Under the pieces are notes generated by a model. It saw only the letters and a list, made by a program, of their open reading frames with translations. It made no database searches and was not told the origin of the DNA. Below are positions 59,758 to 64,000 of a DNA stretch of 64,000 nt, one piece after another; position 1 is the stretch's first letter, and each line of letters starts with the position of its first letter. Origin of the DNA: Dyadobacter crusticola DSM 16708 (GTDB taxonomy: Bacteria > Bacteroidota > Bacteroidia > Cytophagales > Spirosomataceae); the NCBI RefSeq assembly GCF_000701505.1, contig NZ_JNJB01000005.1, positions 310,001 to 374,000 of the forward strand. Direction: 5' to 3'. The position numbers were made by a program, and so were the translations under genes.

Positions 59758-62700
59758 ATGATAAACAATGAGCCGTCGGAAACTGAGCGCCCGAGCCTGC
59801 ATAACTTTATACTACCCAATTTTGATACAGGCAATTTTTCTGTCAGCCACATTCTGCAGAATTGTGCCACAATGCCCGATACCGGTAAGCGGGGCTATTT
59901 TGAGATTCAGCCTGCGGAGATTGACATTCATTATGCCAACTTCAAACTGCAGGGGCTCAGCGGCGAGCTCAACAAGGTCATTGTAAAACAGAATGCTAGC
60001 CTCATTCAGATTTACTGCGGATGCGGCCAGCCCAAGAAGAAATTATGTGAACACCAGGTTCAGATCCTTTATAACCTCTTACAGCGTAAAGACCTGCGTG
60101 TGTTTTTTGATCAAAAATTAAGAACAGCCCGGATACGCGAAGTAGCAGTGGATTACGGTTTGGAAAACGAAGCGGACCTGGATACGTACTTTCTGCTGAC
60201 CTATACCAACCGCGAACTGCTGATAAAGCCCAGGCTTAAAGAACTGCTTCCGGTAGACAATCACTCGGTAACAATGCTGGGTGACAGCCTCCTGCCTTCC
60301 ACTTCGAGAATGCTGCCGGAGAGCGACCAGCGCAAAGAAGTGCGCCAGCTCGTCGTGCTCGGCCATAATAAATATTATGAAAACTTCTTCGCCGAGCTGT
60401 ATGAAGCCGCAACCACGCGTGACGGGAAGATCAAAAACCCGATCTTACCGTTGAACCCACTTGAACAGATATGGAAAACGGAAAATACAGATGCTGTCAA
60501 ATTCTTCACCGCTATTGCCGGCTTCCAGAATAACTTTCGCAAGAAACAGTTCGAAAGCGACGTTGCCGGGTTAAGGGCGCTGGTTAAAAATCCTGTTAAT
60601 GCAGATTTCTGCTACCACAATCCCGACGTTTCTGAAAATATCAATGCAGCCTCGGTTGTCCCGGTCAAATTACAGCAGGTACCCGTTGATCTGCAATTAC
60701 GGATCGACCAGAAGAAGCCGTTTTTCCATATTTCAGGCGAACTGATTCTCGACGGGATCTATCTCGACCTGGAAAAAGTAGAGCTGCGTTTTGACTATTT
60801 CGTACTATATATCCGGGATCTGTACCTGATTGACCGGGAAGATATCCTGAAGACCATCCATTTTTTCAGACAACATAACCAGAAGATCTACATTCACGAG
60901 TCCAAATTCGAAGCATTTCGCCTGGGCTTGCTGGATAAGCTCGAAAACAGGATTAAAATCACGTATTCCTTTCTTAAAACTGCAACTGCCAGCCAGCGCG
61001 AGGAAACCGGCTTTCATACGGACGTCAAGAAGCTTGTTTACCTGGAAGATTTTGGAAATTATGTATTGATCACCCCGGTCGTGAGATACGGACAGGCTGA
61101 GGTACCGTTGTTTTCAAAAAAACAGATTTACTCGGTGGATAGTCACGGGAACCCATTTACGGTGGCGCGAAACGCTGATGAAGAGCTCCGGTTTATCAGC
61201 GCGATTGTGCGTCAGCATCCCGACTTTGAAGATCAGCAAGGCAGAGACTTCTTTTATTTACATCGGGGTCAATTCCTGGATGAAAACTGGTTTCCGGATG
61301 CATTTGAGGAATGGCAGAACCAGGGTATCAGCATTCTTGGTTTCAATGCGCTGGGTAAAAACCGCCTGAACCTGAACAAGGCGAAGATATCGGTCAGTGT
61401 GGTGAGCGGGATCAACTGGTTCAATACAGTAGCCTCCATTAAGTTTGGAAAACAGCAGGTTACACTCAAACACCTGCACAAAGCAGTGAAAAACCGCACC
61501 AAATACGTGGAGCTCGGCGACGGGACTATGGGCATTCTGCCTGAGGACTGGCTGGCAAAATTCACTAAATTCTTTGAAGTAGGCGAAATTGCGGAAGAAA
61601 CGATCCGAATGCCCAAAAGCAGCTTTGTGGCGATCAGCGAGCTCTATGAAGCCGAAGTACTTACACGTGAAGTGCGCGAGCAAATCGACTTTTTCAAGAC
61701 CAACCTTACCGATTTTGAAACAATTCAGCCGGTTGCAATTCCCGCCGGGCTGCGAGCCACACTGCGCAAATACCAGCAGGAGGGACTCAATTGGCTCAAC
61801 TTTCTCGACGAATTCGGCTTTGGCGGCTGCCTGGCCGATGATATGGGGCTCGGCAAGACAGTCCAGATTATCGCATTTCTTCTGTTGCAAAAGGAAAAGC
61901 GCGGCCCAAGCACGAGCCTGATCATAGTGCCTACCTCGCTGATATTCAACTGGCAGGCGGAAGTGGAGAAATTTGCCCCGGATTTGAAAATGCTGACCAT
62001 TTACGGCGCTGACAGACAAAGGGAGATCAATGACTTTGAGAACTTCGATATCGTGCTGACCTCCTACGGCACGTTGCTTTCAGATGTGAATTTTCTCAAA
62101 AAATTCATGTTTAACTATGTGATTCTAGATGAATCGCAGGCAATCAAGAACCCTGAATCGCAGCGGTATAAAGCGGCGAGACTGCTGCAATCGCGCAATA
62201 AACTTGTGCTGACAGGTACGCCGGTGGAGAACAATACATTCGATTTGTACGGGCAACTTTCGTTCGCATGCCCGGGATTGCTGGGCAGCAAAACACAGTT
62301 TAAAAACCATTTCTCCGCGCCCGTCGACCGGTTCAAAGACAACGAGCGCGCGCGGGAATTGCAGCGGCGGATCAATCCTTTCATTCTCCGGCGGACGAAG
62401 AAGCAGGTTGCTACGGAACTGCCGGACAAAACCGAGATTGTGCTTTATTGCGAAATGGGCGAAGAACAAAGGAAAGTTTACAATGCGTATGAGCTGGAAT
62501 TCTTCACATTCCTGAATACTCGCAATGAAGTGGATATACCGCGGGAAACGCTTCACATTTTGCAGGGACTGACCAAGCTGCGGCAGATATGCAACTCTCC
62601 TGCATTGCTCAATGATGATCTGTTTTACGGAACTGCATCTGCAAAAATCGATGCATTGGTGGAGCAGATAGAAAGTAAGTCGCCACAGCACAAGATCCTT

Positions 62701-63144
62701 GTTTTCTCACAGTTTGTAACCATGCTCGACCTGATCAAAACGGAACTGATCAGCAGGGACATTGAATTTGAGTACCTCACAGGCCAGACCCGCGACCGCG
62801 AAGCCCGTGTGACGAACTTTCAGAACAATGAAAATGTGCGCGTTTTCCTGATCAGCCTCAAAGCAGGCGGAACGGGCTTAAACCTCACTGAGGCGGATTA
62901 TGTGTACCTCGTGGACCCTTGGTGGAACCCCGCTGTTGAGAATCAGGCGATAGACAGGAGTTACCGGATCGGACAGAATAAAAACGTGATTGCGGTAAGG
63001 CTGATCTGTCCTGATACGATTGAGGAAAAGATTATGGAGTTGCAGAAAACGAAAAAAGATCTCGCCAACGACCTGATCAAGACGGATAATGCAGTTTTAA
63101 AAAACCTTAGCAAAAATGACCTGCTGAGCCTGGTATCGCATTGA
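59758..63144 (+). CDS. SWIM zinc-finger SNF2-family helicase-like ATPase
   Basis: A large DNA-translocating ATPase of the bacterial SNF2/RapA-like group. The ATG at 59758 is preferred over a TTG thirty codons upstream. A SWIM zinc site is formed by Cys87, Cys89, Cys97 and His99 (CGCGQPKKKLCEHQ). Residues of about 100-640 are a long, poorly conserved region. The ATPase has Lys700 in DDMGLGKT, DESQ at 791-794 (ILDESQAIKN), LTGTPVENN and, in the helicase C-terminal domain, LVFSQFVTML, SLKAGGTGLNLTEAD and AIDRSYRIGQ. Proposed roles for this family are transcription recycling or DNA repair. It ends 3 bases from the convergent chitinase-like gene. Confidence 0.93.
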   Translation: MINNEPSETERPSLHNFILPNFDTGNFSVSHILQNCATMPDTGKRGYFEIQPAEIDIHYANFKLQGLSGELNKVIVKQNASLIQIYCGCGQPKKKLCEHQVQILYNLLQRKDLRVFFDQKLRTARIREVAVDYGLENEADLDTYFLLTYTNRELLIKPRLKELLPVDNHSVTMLGDSLLPSTSRMLPESDQRKEVRQLVVLGHNKYYENFFAELYEAATTRDGKIKNPILPLNPLEQIWKTENTDAVKFFTAIAGFQNNFRKKQFESDVAGLRALVKNPVNADFCYHNPDVSENINAASVVPVKLQQVPVDLQLRIDQKKPFFHISGELILDGIYLDLEKVELRFDYFVLYIRDLYLIDREDILKTIHFFRQHNQKIYIHESKFEAFRLGLLDKLENRIKITYSFLKTATASQREETGFHTDVKKLVYLEDFGNYVLITPVVRYGQAEVPLFSKKQIYSVDSHGNPFTVARNADEELRFISAIVRQHPDFEDQQGRDFFYLHRGQFLDENWFPDAFEEWQNQGISILGFNALGKNRLNLNKAKISVSVVSGINWFNTVASIKFGKQQVTLKHLHKAVKNRTKYVELGDGTMGILPEDWLAKFTKFFEVGEIAEETIRMPKSSFVAISELYEAEVLTREVREQIDFFKTNLTDFETIQPVAIPAGLRATLRKYQQEGLNWLNFLDEFGFGGCLADDMGLGKTVQIIAFLLLQKEKRGPSTSLIIVPTSLIFNWQAEVEKFAPDLKMLTIYGADRQREINDFENFDIVLTSYGTLLSDVNFLKKFMFNYVILDESQAIKNPESQRYKAARLLQSRNKLVLTGTPVENNTFDLYGQLSFACPGLLGSKTQFKNHFSAPVDRFKDNERARELQRRINPFILRRTKKQVATELPDKTEIVLYCEMGEEQRKVYNAYELEFFTFLNTRNEVDIPRETLHILQGLTKLRQICNSPALLNDDLFYGTASAKIDALVEQIESKSPQHKILVFSQFVTMLDLIKTELISRDIEFEYLTGQTRDREARVTNFQNNENVRVFLISLKAGGTGLNLTEADYVYLVDPWWNPAVENQAIDRSYRIGQNKNVIAVRLICPDTIEEKIMELQKTKKDLANDLIKTDNAVLKNLSKNDLLSLVSH

Positions 63145-63147
63145 TTT

Positions 63148-64000
63148 TCAATCCAGGTTCCTGCTGATTTCATTAAGGAGGTATTCTTTGGGATCACTGA
63201 AATATTCCCAGAAGAAGATACCGGCTAAATTGTGCTTTTTGATGTATTTACATTTCAGCCTGATCGATTTTTCGTCTTCGTAAGTGATCAGGACTTTTGT
63301 TGAATCGTTGAATAAATAAGGCGCTTTTGCCTTTTTATCATAATATTTTTTGTACCCGTTCTGGTTGATCAGTGTATCTTTCAGCTTCGTATAGCCGCCT
63401 CCCTGAACTGACTTTACCCGGGCTTCTCCTAGTCCGTTGTTTTTAGCCGAAGCAGCCTCCCATCCTTTTCCGTAGAATGCAGCTCCCAGCACAATTTTGC
63501 TCGCAGGTACCCCCGCTGCCATGAAATTCCTCACTGATCGATCGGCCGAAGAGCCTTCTGCATCGTAATCGTACAAATTAGTGTGGTGGCCAACAGTCCC
63601 ATTCCTGCCGCCGTAATCGTAAGTCATGATGAAGATGTAGTCTGTAAAAGCTTGCACGAGGCCCATTTCAGTATTCTCCAAAAACGATTTGGAACCTCCT
63701 ACCGCAGTGGTAAGCTGGAACTTCCGTCCTTTTTCCTTTTCCAGCATATCGAGCTCAGCGCGTATCGCTTTGAACATCAATGTAAAATTCTGCTTATCCA
63801 CCGGTCGGTAAACATTGCCCTCTTCACCGGGCATGGCGGGATATTCCCAGTCAATGTCGACACCATCGAGATTGTACTGCCGGATAATATCGACACTGGA
63901 TTTCGCAAATTTCAAGCGGGATGATTCAGTAAGTACAGCATCAGAAAAGTTCTCACTCCACGCCCAGCCACCGATTGAAATCAGGATTTTGAGATCCGGA
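63148..64000 (-). CDS. Glycoside hydrolase family 18 protein (partial, 5' end outside window)
   Basis: A chitinase-like TIM-barrel enzyme cut by the window edge, so the start and any signal peptide are not seen. SIGGW (near the edge) and the catalytic DGVDIDWEYP are both present, with Glu of the DxxDxDxE motif as the acid. The sequence then shows MTYDYGG, GAAFYGKGWE, and near the end GIFFWEYFSDPKEYLL. It would act on chitin or related N-acetylglucosamine polymers. It ends 3 bases from the SNF2 gene. Confidence 0.92.
   Translation of the reverse strand, partial: PDLKILISIGGWAWSENFSDAVLTESSRLKFAKSSVDIIRQYNLDGVDIDWEYPAMPGEEGNVYRPVDKQNFTLMFKAIRAELDMLEKEKGRKFQLTTAVGGSKSFLENTEMGLVQAFTDYIFIMTYDYGGRNGTVGHHTNLYDYDAEGSSADRSVRNFMAAGVPASKIVLGAAFYGKGWEAASAKNNGLGEARVKSVQGGGYTKLKDTLINQNGYKKYYDKKAKAPYLFNDSTKVLITYEDEKSIRLKCKYIKKHNLAGIFFWEYFSDPKEYLLNEISRNLD

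Noticed and set aside
61258-62019. 253-codon open frame antisense to the SNF2 gene
   Set aside because: It covers the SNF2 Walker A region on the opposite strand and shows no independent support.

Overview
The window looks like chromosomal DNA from a free-living Bacteroidota bacterium, most likely order Cytophagales and Dyadobacter-like (the genus is inference). The reasons are a SusC/SusD pair, several sites fitting the Bacteroidota promoter pattern TTTG-N19-21-TAnnTTTG, few Shine-Dalgarno sequences, large FtsX/MacB-type permeases without an ATPase gene, and many lipoproteins and twin-arginine (Tat) leader proteins. I see no rRNA, tRNA, CRISPR array, insertion sequence or prophage. The gene at the right edge runs out of the window.

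Layout. 0-5.6 kb: a TGAN tetranucleotide repeat, a PQQ/cytochrome c dehydrogenase, a Tat-leader aldo/keto reductase and small exported proteins. 5.8-10.9 kb: susD-susC. 11.5-14 kb: a surface protein with a peptidase S74 chaperone tail and a YceI lipoprotein. 14-29.3 kb: carbohydrate and redox genes, including an operon of Gfo/Idh/MocA dehydrogenase, esterase and SDR, a DUF1080 (3-keto-glycoside hydrolase family) lipoprotein, two xylose-isomerase-like TIM-barrel proteins, a GH5 enzyme and a double thioredoxin-fold protein. These are interspersed with a four-PAS histidine kinase, MazEF-like and PIN-domain toxin-antitoxin pairs and a BlaI/BlaR1-type pair. 29.5-35 kb: a YdeI-like protein, a GT39-like membrane glycosyltransferase and an NmrA-like/AraC operon. 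35-41.6 kb: two FtsX-type permeases and a LamG-like protein. 41.7-42.3 kb: a HicAB module with a clear promoter and operator. 42.3-50.2 kb: cytochrome-bearing exported proteins, including a 1278-residue DUF6807/PVC-dehydrogenase/HEAT/cytochrome fusion, and a membrane AraC regulator. 50-56 kb: bestrophin, a Usp-like protein and an OmpR-type two-component system. 56-64 kb: a second aldo/keto reductase, a second Tat Gfo/Idh/MocA protein, rpiB, a SWIM/SNF2 ATPase and a partial GH18 enzyme.

How the genes may work together. Six proteins carry twin-arginine leaders: an aldo/keto reductase, two Gfo/Idh/MocA proteins, two TIM-barrel isomerases and GH5. Two more carbohydrate-related exported proteins are DUF1080-type or LamG-like, and three exported proteins carry c-type haem motifs. 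Together they suggest an oxidoreductive route for breaking down glycosides in the periplasm: oxidise to a keto-sugar, isomerise or eliminate, then hydrolyse. This is an inference from family membership and shared export signals, and it is the best candidate here for an under-described system. The best regulatory signals are the hicAB promoter with its 19-bp palindrome, a palindrome inside the blaI promoter, a 21-bp-spaced direct repeat upstream of the NmrA/AraC operon, and paired TTGACA/TGTCAA inverted repeats around the promoter of a small exported protein.
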